Below, one piece after another: positions 48,821 through 59,709 of a stretch of 64,000 bases of DNA. How positions within the stretch are numbered: the stretch's first letter is position 1; each line of letters begins with the position of its first letter. The position numbers and the translations under genes were made by a program. The stretch comes from Hyparrhenia diplandra (lineage: Eukaryota; Streptophyta; Magnoliopsida; Poales; Poaceae), in NCBI GenBank assembly GCA_015847255.1, contig JADLZK010009229.1, positions 62,001 to 126,000 on the forward strand. The letters are read 5' to 3'. A model generated the notes under the pieces. It was not told the DNA's origin. It ran no database searches and was given only the letters and a program-made list of their open reading frames with translations.

Positions 48821-49670
48821 GGCTCGCTCCGTTGCAATGGAGAGGGTGGCGTTACAGGAGGGTTTGGGACCTTTGGGTGTTTGGGTTGGAGACGCAGCGG
48901 AGAGGAGACCAGCGGAGAGGAGACAAGGACTCTTTTGACTATGGTTGCAGACTTGCAGCGGCGGCGTTTTTATGTGTACTAATTAAAATGTTTTACACGT
49001 TTTTATGTGGGTTATTGATTGAAATATATATATTGAGATATATTGGGTTATCTTTAAAATCAAGTACATATCGGAATCAAAATCTGGATTCAGGCTATAT
49101 ATGTTTTGTATCGCACTTACCTGAAGATGGTGGCCACCGCGGGCGTGGCGAGATCCGGCGAACCCTAGCACCCGGGGCGGGGTGGTGGCGGTGGCGGGTG
49201 AGCACGGAAACAGAGGGCAGCGAGAGGAAGAAGATGAACAGTACCGGTGAGAGGAGGAAGATGAACAATGCCCAGCTAATCTGGAGCGTTCATTTCATAT
49301 CATGTGGCTAAAATTCGTCGCCTGAAATCCCACCTTTTTTTAGGCACCTGAAATCCCACCTACTCCCTGTATATCCTACTCACTCCATGCCAAATTGCAA
49401 GTTAGTGCAAGAATCTTAGAGAGTCACGATATTTCATGGTTGACCAAATTTTGATCCAAAATTGTAGAAAGCAGAAACCATCAGCCCAGCAGGGCGACTG
49501 ACATTGCCCTCCCCTAAGCTGTAGCAATTGGAAAGCGCTTAGATCTTCTCACATCGACGAAGAAGCAAGTAGAGATGAGTCCACTTGATGCGCACTTGAG
49601 TTGTGGTATTGTCTTGACAAGTCGGCGCTCTTGTTCAACGATCCCAAACTGAAGCATCCATCATTCACCG
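48821..49670. other. Promoter side of the eIF3g-like gene and intergenic DNA
   Basis: The stretch next to 48820 should hold the promoter and 5' UTR. A GC-rich patch at 49115-49260 has no recognisable coding content. Confidence 0.4.
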
Positions 49671-49992
49671 AAACTCATAACATCGGTCACCAACTGGAGG
49701 TCAGAGCAAGTTGTCTGCAACAAATCCTGTGGACGCCGGGGTGGACAGCCTCATCATCAGGGTCGGCTCAATCGGATGTTCAGCTTTCGGTTTCCACCAG
49801 GCCTCATCATGATCATCGTAGTCATGTGGATTTGAATGTGCTGAACATTTAGTCTTAAGAATGTTCTTGTTTTTGTTTGCTATGTGGCGGGCGCGCCGTT
49901 ACACCAGTACTGTAAAACGATGGTTTGGCTTTTGGTAATACAAAAGCGGGGAAACCTTTTTTCTAAAAAAAAAAAAAAACTCATAACACCGG
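49671..49992 (+). mobile_element. 5'-truncated LINE 3'-end insertion with 16-bp target duplication
   Basis: A typical grass L1 3' end (GTAATACAAAAGCGGGGAAACC, then TTTTTTCT and a 15-A tail ending ~49979) is flanked by near-identical direct repeats AAACTCATAACA(T/C)CGG at 49671-49686 and 49977-49992. A poly-A tail plus a long TSD is the mark of target-primed reverse transcription. The inserted piece is only ~290 bp, so it is a dead-on-arrival copy. Confidence 0.75.
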
Positions 49993-50443
49993 GAGTTCGA
50001 AACTATCGTGCAGTCGACGCTTGACAGTGTACTGCTTGGGGAGAACAAACTGTCTGAAACTCATCCAGAAATAATATTCAACGGGAGGATCCCAGGCATT
50101 ATTATGCTCCCGGTAAATGTCAGCGTGTCAGTTCATAATTCAAGAACCAGTCCCCGTGCACAATTAGAGCTTTTTCGGTTAGCTTCAATCCAAGGGGGTT
50201 GAGGCAGATTTTATACCTACAATTCAAAATCTTTCATCTCCTCAGATCAAAGATTAACATAACATGCCCTTAATTCATCAAAAAAAAAGAACAAGCCCTT
50301 AGAACGACTAATGGATTGCAAACAATTTGCTAATTTCAACATTGACTAACACAACAAAGTGAAGGAATAAACGAAGTGGAAATTTATTTGCAACAAACAG
50401 CTGCTGAGCATTTCAATTTATCCTAGGGTCACCACCCAACTAG
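49993..50443. other. intergenic, 3' flank of the small membrane protein gene
   Basis: No gene recognised. The end near 50443 is the likely 3' UTR of the minus-strand gene. Confidence 0.4.
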
Positions 50444-51412
50444 CTAGTTCATTTCCCTGCCCTGTCTGTCCACGGTGCTGCCGATGACAAGCGTCGGCAG
50501 ATCAGCATGGCTGACATCGGGGACGCCGGCCAGCGGCAACGGCGACGACTCGAGCACAGGCCTCCTCCCTCTGAGCTTGAGGGAGCCCTTGATCATGTCC
50601 CCAGGGACTTGAAGGGGTTGCTCAGCTTCTTCTGCAACCAGAGGAGGAACGACACCTCGTTGACCTGCCACATGGCCGTCATCACGATGACGGTGCCGAG
50701 GAGCAGGTGGGTGATCATGTTCTGCCTCTTGATCTTGTTCAGGTCCCTGGCGATGTCGGCGAGCTCCACCACCTCTTCCTCCTTGCTCTTGTGCTCGCCT
50801 TTTACTGCAGGCTGCTGGTGATCCAGTTGGGAAGAGCTTGGTTCCAGGATGTCTGAATTTGTGTCGTTTTCTACTTCACCCAACTGTCAATTAGAAAACG
50901 GTGTCAGTACATCCTTTCAGCATTTGCATTAGAAAGGATGACTAGTGCGGCGTGGCCAGGTTCAGTTTGCTAGCTTCAGAAATATAATGCTGGCAATCAG
51001 GCATGACTGATACACTGGTTCAAACCAAGATGTTCAGATTCAGTGAACAAAATGTGAAAATCGCACCACTCCGTTGCACACTGACAAAACTGAATCTCTC
51101 CGGCGGTAGCATGAACTATATCCGGTAGGGAACGAGCAACGTGCAGCAGAGCATCAGCAAACAATCCTGATTCCAGAGTTGGAGACACACGAGGAACAGA
51201 AACATAGTGCGTACCTTGGTGAGTAACGACGACAGGAGATCCTGTTCGTCTTGCCTGGCCGTCAAGCGCTTCTCTTCTCCCGGGCCATGGCTCCTCTTCT
51301 CCTCCAAGAAGCCATGGATGACCTCCTGCACCAGCTCCACCTTCCTCCTCCTCGTCTCCTCCACACCGACGCCTCCATTTAGGGCGTCGTCTCGCCCGTT
51401 GGCAAGGTCCAT
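50444..51412 (-). CDS. Plant-specific small membrane protein of unknown function, two exons, one apparent frameshift
   Basis: I do not know a function. Exon 1 (51412-51215, 66 codons) starts MDLANGRDDALNG and is charged. Exon 2 (50883-50444) continues in phase 0 through a Lys/Glu-rich stretch (KSKEEEVVELADIARDLNK). A hydrophobic segment follows at ~122-150 (ITHLLLGTVIVMTAMWQ, then VSFLLWL), likely one or two membrane passes. The tail is Pro-rich (ESSPLPLAGVPDV). After KSLG the frame breaks at CCCC (50599-50602). One more C restores GDMIKGSLK and gives ~212 aa. Plants have related conserved proteins of this layout (DLNKIKRQNM before the membrane segment), as I recall. An earlier in-frame non-ATG extension upstream is not needed; the ATG at 51412 sits in a good context (CCGCCATGG). 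Confidence 0.75.
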
Positions 51413-51744
51413 GGCGGCGAGGATGATAGGCGATCGAGGTGGCGCTCTCGACTGACTGACCAATCAATTTCTAACAAAAGCACCGCAGTATCGCACACGC
51501 AAGCCTCTTTCCGATTCCAGAAGTACGAAAGCAAATCCACGTCGGCGTCGCGGATTCGTCGAGACCTTCTCTTCTTTCGTCGAAACAGTGCGGCGACCGC
51601 GATGGGAGGATGGCCGGGATCTGGCTTGGCTGCTGAGGACGAGGGGCGTGGGAGAAGCTTCCGGAATTGGCGTGGCACCTAACATGTGCATGCGCGACGC
51701 GTATTGTAGCCGTACGTTGCTTGCCTAGTTACCTAGAAGACACG
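51413..51744. other. Upstream region of the small membrane protein gene
   Basis: GC-rich promoter/5' UTR candidate; open frames here have no recognisable domain. Confidence 0.35.
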
Positions 51745-51975
51745 TGGCTTATAAATTATAAATGATTAACATCTTAATTTAATTAAAATTGTAAAGAAAA
51801 TTATAAAGATTTGTTATATCAAATGGATATGTTATGAAAATGTAATTAATAAGAATTCAATGATACTTAATTGACTTTCTAAAAATATTATCATATAAAT
51901 TTGGTTAAATTTAAGAGACTTTGACTCCCTAAGATTATTGAAATAACTTATAATTTAAAATAGAGAGAGTATATA
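51745..51975. mobile_element. AT-rich Stowaway-like MITE, degraded
   Basis: AT-rich sequence with TTTGACTCCCTAAGATT, ACTTATAATTTAAAATAGAG and an AGAGAGTATA end resembles the Stowaway copies at 13.6 and 31 kb. The left end and TSD are not clear. Confidence 0.45.
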
Positions 51976-52027
51976 ATAGTGAAAATGTACGAGCTACACA
52001 AACATGACTATGATACTTAGAAACTTA

Positions 52028-52205
52028 GGGCTTGATTGGTTGGTTTTTAAAATTTGGCAAGAATCAGTTTTGGCTATTGTTTGGTTTGCTAACAAAATTT
52101 GTCAACCTCTCACATTTGGCTTGGCAATTCTATGGCAAATTTTTTACGTGACTTTAGCTTTTAAAATCTTTGGCAAAGCAAATTTTGGTTGCAAACCAAT
52201 CACCC
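52028..52205. mobile_element. Tourist-like MITE with TSD TTA
   Basis: GGGCTTGATTGGTTGG at the left and CAAACCAATCACCC at the right form inverted repeats. Both sides carry TTA (52025-52027 and 52206-52208), the 3-bp TWA-type duplication of PIF/Harbinger MITEs. It is 178 bp long with no coding content. Confidence 0.75.
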
Positions 52206-52208
52206 TTA

Positions 52209-53970
52209 ACAAAAGCTACCATAAGAACTAGTGTTAAAATTTAATATATGGATAACATAATGGAACAACGAGTAAACATAAAAAATGAAAGCCAAAATAT
52301 TCATTCATAACATCACAAAAACAGATGCAATGCAACAAGAGCTAGTATGTATACAAGTACTATGTGTTTTTGAAAACATGGCGCAGACAAATCTCTCTCT
52401 CTCTCTTGAGGGATAAAAACAATCATTCTCTTCTTGTCCAAAACAAAAGTCATTCTCCTATACCTCTGCCTCCTTACTCGCTGGTCCAACAAGGCCCATA
52501 GCGGCGGCGGCGGCTGCGGCTGATGGCGGTGACCGCTAGGAGGGGCTGGGTGCTGGCCGATGGGGCGGGGGCTCCGGGCAGCCGCAGGGGAAGGTCGGCG
52601 CGCGGCCGCGCCTAGAGTGCAGGGAGGACAGTCAGCGCTCAGAATAGGGTGTCCGGCGGTCTGCCACTCCACCAATTGGAGCAGAGGAAGTGAGCCACTG
52701 CCGATTGGAGCCTCAGCGGCTCGCTGGGCGCTGGGCGGAACCGAGATGCCAATGGCACCGGCCGCACCGCGCAATTACCGATTGGAGCAGAGCCAATGAG
52801 CAACCAGCCCACCACTCCACCTTTCTTGTCCACCAGCGCCGGTGAGTTGAATCGGTAAGTTTCAATAACTCAATTGCCTTCTCATTTCAATGCATTATTA
52901 CTGGAGTCAATTTATGAATGACTCGTTGTGAATGGCTACAACAAGTGAGAATTACTTGGAGCAAGTTGTCCTGTAACTTGTAATTTTTTTTTTTTATCAT
53001 TTTGTTGGTTCATGTCCTCTCTATGTTTCAGATGTTGGCACATTTGATATGTTGAACAATTGGTAATTATATGTTAAACAATTTCAAGTTATGCTCACTT
53101 GTATGAAATCGTGCTCAAGTATGTGTTATATGTACTATGTTTATACGATTATTACTACTATTTGGTATTATACATGCCAAATATTAAGTTTTAGGTTGTT
53201 AAAAATTGACCGAACCTCCATACTTTGAATGCCCAACCTCTGCTGTATACAAAATAAGTATGATGTTAGGAAACAAATAGAGAGAGTTAAGATATTTAGC
53301 TTTGATTAGTTGTACTAATTTTACACATGTGACTTTTTATACTTAGGTAATGTAAAGGTTATAGGCCATGCATGGCAGCCTGTAGTGGTTGGCGTTGGAA
53401 GTTTAGGTGAGATGTTGAATTCCTGGGGTTTGGAATGCAGTTGTTGGTGTTTGGTAAGCCCTCTTGGCTGCATACGGAGTATATATGAGTACATTTATGC
53501 TATTGCTTGATGTCAAAGTTTCCCAGGGACAGATAATATATTAGAGCAAGTTTAACAATTTCGTCGGTAGCCGACTGGATAGCAGGCCAAGTCATTCCTA
53601 GCCGGTAGTACCAAAACACACGGAGCAAATAGTCTAGCTCGGCTATAAGGATTTTTTATTATTATTTGTTTGTATGGCCAGCGTATGCGCTGAGGAGAGA
53701 GGCTGCCTGTAGACTAATTTTGTCTTGGTACCTGTGATTTAGCCGGCGAAGAACCAAGCGCCGGCGCATCCTCTCTCCTATTCTCTCTCTGCCAAATCAT
53801 CTTTTTTTCCTGACGTGCAATACTTGCTCTTATAGAGTCAGTCCATATCAACGTTGACCAGCAATGCAACAAGCTCGGCTTCAGCAGCTGATAGCTTAAA
53901 TAAAGAGGGTAATGAAAGATAATCCCAGCTAAGTTGCAATCCAAAGCATAGTTCAGGCAGAGGTAGAGCC
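52209..53970. other. intergenic, upstream of the LRR kinase pseudogene
   Basis: A GC-rich patch (52490-52800) without a recognisable protein, then AT-rich DNA. The last ~400 bp would have been the kinase promoter. Confidence 0.4.
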
Positions 53971-56900
53971 ATGCCCTTGAAACACTTGATTGCCGCTCTA
54001 CTAGCGGTGGCGCTACTGTCCGACCTGCCTTCTCTGTGCATGCCTCAGAGTCAGAGCCAAGGCCGGGCGGCAACGGTGCTGACCGCTCGGCGCTGCTGAT
54101 ATTCAAGGCCATGCTCTCCGACCCGCTTGGTGTCCTCCGCCAGAACTGGAGCAGCGGTGCATCCGTGTGTGATTGGGTCGGCGTGACGTGCAGCAGTCGG
54201 CGCCACACTCACACGGAGCGCGTGACGGCCTTGGCACTGCCCAACGTAGCTCTCCAAGGACAAGTTGCCCCGAGCCTTGGTAACCTCTCCTTCCTATCTT
54301 TCCTAGATCTCACCAACGCTAGTCTCACTGGCCCCATCCCGCCAGCTCTTGGCCGCCTAAGCCATCTCTGGTTTCTTAATTTCAGCAAGAACAGCTTGTC
54401 AGGTTCGATTCCTGCTGCCATAGGCAACCTCACGAAATTTTGGTATCTTGGGCCTCGTTTAGTTGGCTAAAGTTTCTAACTCTTTTTTCACTCTCTCTCC
54501 ATCACATCACATTAAATACACCAAAAGATATATGTTTGAAAGTATAAAATGTAGGTAAAAAAATAACTAGTTATACAGTTTAGATGTACATTACGAGACG
54601 ATTCTTTTGAGCCTAGTTACAAATTCGTGGTAGGATAATATTTACCACAAACAAACGAAAGTGCTACAGGTGTGTGCTACAGGAGTTTCAAAAGTTACTT
54701 TTGCTAAAATTCCTAACATCTAAACGAGGCCCTGTCTGACAATAAGCTATCCGCTGAGATTCCTCTGGAGCTGCAAAATCTGCAGGATCTGAGGTACATC
54801 GAGTTCTATAACAATTACTTGAGTGGTCCAATACCTGATAGCATGTTCAACAACACGCCTCTGCTTAGCGTGCTCGGCCTGGGGAACAATAGCTTCTCAG
54901 GTCCCATACCTACTAGCATCAGTTCTTTGTCTAGGCTAAAACTTGTTTCCTTACAAGGTAACCACTTGTCTGGTCCTGTGCCGACTGCGATCTTTAACAA
55001 TTCTATGCTTCAGGTCCTGTCCCTAGAAAAGAACTATGAACTCAGTGGTCGCATCATTTACAATAACGACACCTTCAATCTACCAATGTTGCAAACATTT
55101 TCACTCTCTCAGAACAAATTTAGTTGAAAGATCCCTCCAGGCCTTGCGTCTTGTGCATTTCTTCAGAGACTTTCTTTGTCACACAATTTCTTCGATGATG
55201 TCATCCCGACTTGGCTGTCAACCTTGTCACAACTTACCTTTCTTGCCTTGGGCAACAACAGTCTTGTTGGGTCAATCCCATCCGGAATGAGTAACCTTAC
55301 TCACCTCAATGCAATGGACCTTGCCCCTGAACCACCTAACCGGAGGGATTCCGGCAGAGTTGGGACAACTGAGGCAGCTCTCATGGTTGAATCTTGCAAG
55401 AAACCAACTAACGGGTCCAATTCCTGCATCAATTGGCAACCTGTCCGTGCTCAGAACTTTGGAACTTGGCGACAACCATTTAGAGGGCACTGTGCCTGTC
55501 ACATTTGGCCGCCTTAGATTTGTTCGGTATCTCAGTGTTCTGTCAAATAATCTTGTTGGGGATCTTGATTTCTTAGATGCTCTTTCTAACTGTAAGAGTC
55601 TTCAAGCCCTAGACATAGCGTTTAACTCTTATACAGGTAGTATCCCCACTAATATGGGGAATTTATCAGACGAATTCCAAATCCTTTATGCACAAAGCAA
55701 TCAAATCTCCGGTGGCTTGCCTCCTGTGATTGCAAATCTAAGTAGCCTTGTTGCAATACCATAACCAGCTAAGGAAAATGACCCCCAGCAATCATGCTAA
55801 TGGGTAACCTCCAGGTGCTTGACCTCAGTTATAATCTCATGGTTGGGATGATCCCAAGTGAAGTTTCCATGCTAAGCAGTCTGGTTAGACTGAATTTGGC
55901 CAATAACAGATTCGTTGGAACAATACCTGACGGAATAGGTAATCTTAGCAATCTACAAACTTTGGTCCTATCCCAAAATGACCTGTCTTCTTCTATACCA
56001 ACTAGCTTGTGGCACCTCAAAAGCATTCTGGACCTTAACTTGTCTGGTAACTCTATGAGTGGTATGGTACCAGCTGACATCTGGAGCATGCAAGCAATAG
56101 TCTGGATAGATCTTTCAATGAATCGTCTGTCAGGGGTCATTCCTATCTATTTGGGTCCACTTCAAATGGTAACCTACCTTGATCTGATAACCTATTTCAA
56201 GATTCCATACCAGACTCACTTGGCAACTTAACTAACCTAGACAGAATAGAGTTATCCAAAAATTCTTTTTCTGGAGCCATACCAAAGTCCTTTGCAAAGC
56301 TCACCTACCTTACCTACTTGAACCTTTCTTTCAACAAGCTAGAAGGCCAGATACCAACAGGAGGCATTTTCTCAAATATCTCTCTCCAATCTTTGATGGG
56401 AAATGGAGCTCTTTGTGGTTTGCCACGCCTAGGATTTTCACCATGTATGGGCAGCAGCACCCTATCAAGAAAGATCCATATCCTGAAAATATGTTCTTCC
56501 AAGTATCGCAGCACTTGTTATTGCCACAGTTTGCCTGTCACTAATATTCAAAGCAAAATCCGGCAAGACACAAAAGCAGGAAAAGGAACCTTCCCTACCT
56601 ATGAACCACATGTTAGTGTCACAACAAGAGATCATCCATGCTACAAACAATTTCAGTGAGGAGAACCTCATCGGTGTCGGAAGTTTTGGGAAGGTTTTCA
56701 AGGGCCAACTAAGGGATGACTTGATTGTCGCAATTAAAGTTCTTGACATGGAACGCGAGAGAACCTCAAAGAGCTTTTGACATTGAGTGCCAAGCACTGC
56801 ACATGGCTCGACACCGTAACTTGGTGAGGATACTGAGCGTCTGCTCCAATCTAGACTTCAAAGCGTTGGTGCTTGAATACATGCCCAACGGGAGCCTGGA

Positions 56901-57664
56901 GACACTTGTGCATTCGGATGGCAGCAGCAGGTCACGCTTGGGGTTTCTGAAGAGGTTAGACATAAATGATGGATGTGGCAATGGCACTAGAATATCTGCA
57001 TCACCATCACTTGGATGTGATCTTACACTGCGACTTGAAACCAAGCAACGTCCTGCTTGACGAGGAGTTGAGCGCGCATCTCGCTGATTTTGGCATCGCA
57101 AGACTGTTGCTGGCGGATGACACCTCCACCATTGTATCTGCTAGCATGCGAGGAACCATCGGCTACATGGCTCCAGGTACATACATCTGCATTCGCATTC
57201 ATTAAATAATCGTGTTAGACTTGTGATATATGATTTAAATTCTCTTATTATGCTCAGAGTATGGATTGACCGGAAAAGCGTCGCGAAAGAGTGATATCTT
57301 CAGCTATGGGATCATGTTACTGGAGGTGTTCACCGGTAAAAGTCCTACGGACCCGGCATTCGTTGGAGAGTTAAGCCTAAGGCGGTGGGTTCATGACGCA
57401 TTTCCGACTCGCCTCGTCGACGTTGTAGACACTGCCCTACTACTACACGAGGACAACGTAGATGGCGTGGGTCACAGCGATACAAGCTCTCCCTCAAAGG
57501 CACTGGACAAGTGTATCATGTCCGTATTGGAACTGGGCTTACTGTGCTCTAGCCAATCACCTGATAGAAGGATTTTGTCGAATGAGGTGGTGAACAGGTT
57601 GACGAAGATTAGGACATGTTATGGTGCCCGTCTTATTGATACAAGTAATAATGGAGAGGACTAA
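53971..57664 (+). pseudogene. Xa21-type (LRR-XII) leucine-rich-repeat receptor kinase pseudogene
   Basis: Cell-surface immune-receptor-like kinase. In order: a signal peptide (MPLKHLIAALLAVALLSDLP), a frame change, an LRRNT block (SALLIFKAMLSDPLG, NWSSGASVCDWVGVTC), and many LRRs. Then come a membrane segment that is out of frame near 56475-56550 and a kinase domain with GVGSFGKVFKG, VAIKVL, ILHCDLKPSNVLLD and ADFGIARLL. The Cys before the catalytic Asp marks a non-RD kinase, usual in pattern-recognition receptors. The conserved intron (57177-57257) before EYG is kept, and the gene ends DTSNNGED. Lesions: a 283-bp MITE at 54450-54732, a TGA at ~55125 (NKFS-stop-KIPPGL, where Gly is expected), CCCC at 55324-55327 shifting the frame, and further breaks near 55764, 56190, 56450, 56760 and 56970. 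The MITE and nonsense codon are real damage; some shifts may be consensus error. Confidence 0.88.
54450..54732. mobile_element. MITE inserted in the LRR kinase coding region
   Basis: Perfect inverted ends GGGCCTCGTTTAG and CTAAACGAGGCCC bound a 283-bp AT-rich element with the common panicoid MITE wording (TTTTGAGCCTAGTTA, ACAAACGAAAGTGCTACAG). It splits an LRR between FWYL and LSDNKLSAEIP. I could not define a clean target duplication, so the superfamily (hAT or Harbinger) is open. Confidence 0.85.
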
Positions 57665-59499
57665 CTTGGATATTTAATTGAGGACGCAGTTTTCACTCTT
57701 GGGTCATATGATGCATGTAATTTGGATTAAAGGTATGTTGCAGGCAAGTCCTTGTTTCCTGACGCTGGTAGCTCGTCCATGGTAGTTTTACCCTACAGTT
57801 GTTGTTCATCTGTAACCCTCCGTCCAGTATTTGTACTGCTTGTGTGTCCGAGACTGGTGTAATGGCCTAATCCCGTTAATTTAACGGGATTAAAATACTA
57901 TATACATTGTGTTTCCCAGTTTGTGAGTTGTGTTACAGTTTGACTTAAAATACTATATACATTGTTCTTCCCAGTTTGAGATGGTCTGCTGTTAGGCTGT
58001 AGTCTGCTGATTTGTTGTGATTATTACTTGGTTCCTTATGCTGATTTGTTGCCTTTACAAACTGAATATCAATGGAGGAACTGAACCTATGCTCAGCTGT
58101 TGCCTGTATAAACTGAACCTGGCTGTAAGCAATACCTATTCGGAATATGTAGCATTCAGTATTTCAATTTTCAATCTTTTAAGCGATAGTTGTCTACTCA
58201 GCATGCCTTGTTGTACACAGTCAGTACTAGAAAATGAATCATATATGTAACTAGTGCTATTATTTAGCATGTCAATTATGTGTTTCATTTTCATGTGTTT
58301 CATTTTCTTGTAGTTCAGAGTATGGATTCAGAGCAATGTTCAATGTATATTAATTTTTTTTTCCCTTTGAGTTGTATCCTCAAGGAGGATGCTCACAGAT
58401 GCTTTCTTTGTCTCTATTAAAATGCAGGGATGGGTCACATTGCAACTAACTAGAGAACAAGGGTATGGCAGAGGCTTTCTTCTTGTGTGGTTCCTGTTTG
58501 GTCTTTCTGAGTGAAGCATGAGATGTTGCCTCAATTACTACATGCCTGTTACTTGTTGTTCTAATTTATGCCAACTTTTGTTCTAGTTTATTGTGATCGT
58601 GACTGGACTGCAGCTCTAGCAGCTTGTGGTATTAGTTAGCTTATTACTAGTTGAGAGTTGAGTTCAGACTTGCAGCTTGTGGTATTATTTAGCTCATTAC
58701 AAATTACAACGACAAGTGTAAACTATTATGTACACTCATTATGGAGTTTCAGTGTTTGTGGTGTAAACTGTTGTGTACACTCATCAGGTCATAAGATTTA
58801 TCTCGGCATTAGTATTATCTCATGTAAGTAGAAAAATACGTTAAAAACGTTGAAGGACGTGCTGGGCTGCCTGCCAGGCCCGTGGCTGCTTGCGGGCCAA
58901 TAGTTTGCAGGAAGCGGAGGCCCGCTAAGCCTTCAAAATGCTGTTGCGGCAAGAAGCGGCAGCCTGCAGACGTCTGCAGAGCAGCCCGCTGCATCGTGAC
59001 CGTTAATAAACAATACTGTCTGCCAGTGCCACGCTCGACGCTCCCTTGAGACACTCGCTACTGGTGGCGCAGCGATCGAGAAGCGTCGTTCACGTGACCC
59101 CTGCTCTCGCAACGGTAGTTGGTTTCCGCTGGAAATGGATCCATGTCACTGTGGCAGTGCCAGCGGCGGAACGGGTGGGGCCAGCCGATCAGAGGCAGTG
59201 GCGAGCGATGGCATACTCGGCAGATCATGCCTGGGCGACTTGGATTGTCTCTGGACCGATGATCCGTCGGCGGGGCCGTGGGCGGTGGGCGGTGCGCGGT
59301 GGGCCAGGGCATCGTGTTCCTGACGGCCGCCGCACTCTAAAAATCCTTGCGAGAAACGTCACTTTTCCCGTCGTCTCGTCTCGTCTCGTTGCATCCATAA
59401 ACCAGACTCCAGAGCCAGGCGCCACACTCCTTCCTTCCCCCCTCTCCTCCTCTGCTCTCCTCCTGCTGCTCCCGTGATCCATCTGGTGTTGCTCTGAGC
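57665..59499. other. intergenic, and promoter of the first DUF3339 gene
   Basis: Contains 3'-flank sequence of the kinase pseudogene and low-complexity repeats (TACTATATACATTGT twice near 57895-57965; TGTGTACACTCAT twice near 58730-58785). The 59.1-59.5 kb part is GC-rich and should hold the promoter and 5' UTR of the DUF3339 gene. Open frames there are not supported. Confidence 0.4.
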
Positions 59500-59709
59500 A
59501 TGGCGGACTGGGGCCCTGTGGTGGTGGGCGTGGTGCTCTTCGTGCTGCTGTCCCCGGGCCTGCTGTGCGAGCTCCCGGGCACCCACCGCCACGTCGACTT
59601 CGGCGGCTTCCACACCAACGGCAAGGCCATCTTCGTCCACACCCTCATCTTCTTCGCCGCCTTCACCATCCTCACGCTCGCGCTCCACGTCCACATCTAC
59701 ACAGGATAG
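59500..59709 (+). CDS. DUF3339 family small membrane protein, copy 1 (69 aa)
   Basis: Plant-only mini-protein of unknown function, predicted to be almost wholly membrane-embedded. The single exon starts MADWGPVVVGVVLFVLLSPG, with the MADWGPV opening and SPGLL typical of the family. A short polar loop follows (HRHVDFGGFHTNGKA), then a second hydrophobic segment (IFVHTLIFFAAFTILTLAL) and the end HVHIYTG. The length of ~69 aa is the family norm. Codon use is strongly GC3-rich. It shares length and layout with the gene at 63.2 kb, in the same orientation, so the two are probably tandem duplicates separated by 3.5 kb. ATG context GAGCATGGCG is good. Confidence 0.9.
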   Translation: MADWGPVVVGVVLFVLLSPGLLCELPGTHRHVDFGGFHTNGKAIFVHTLIFFAAFTILTLALHVHIYTG

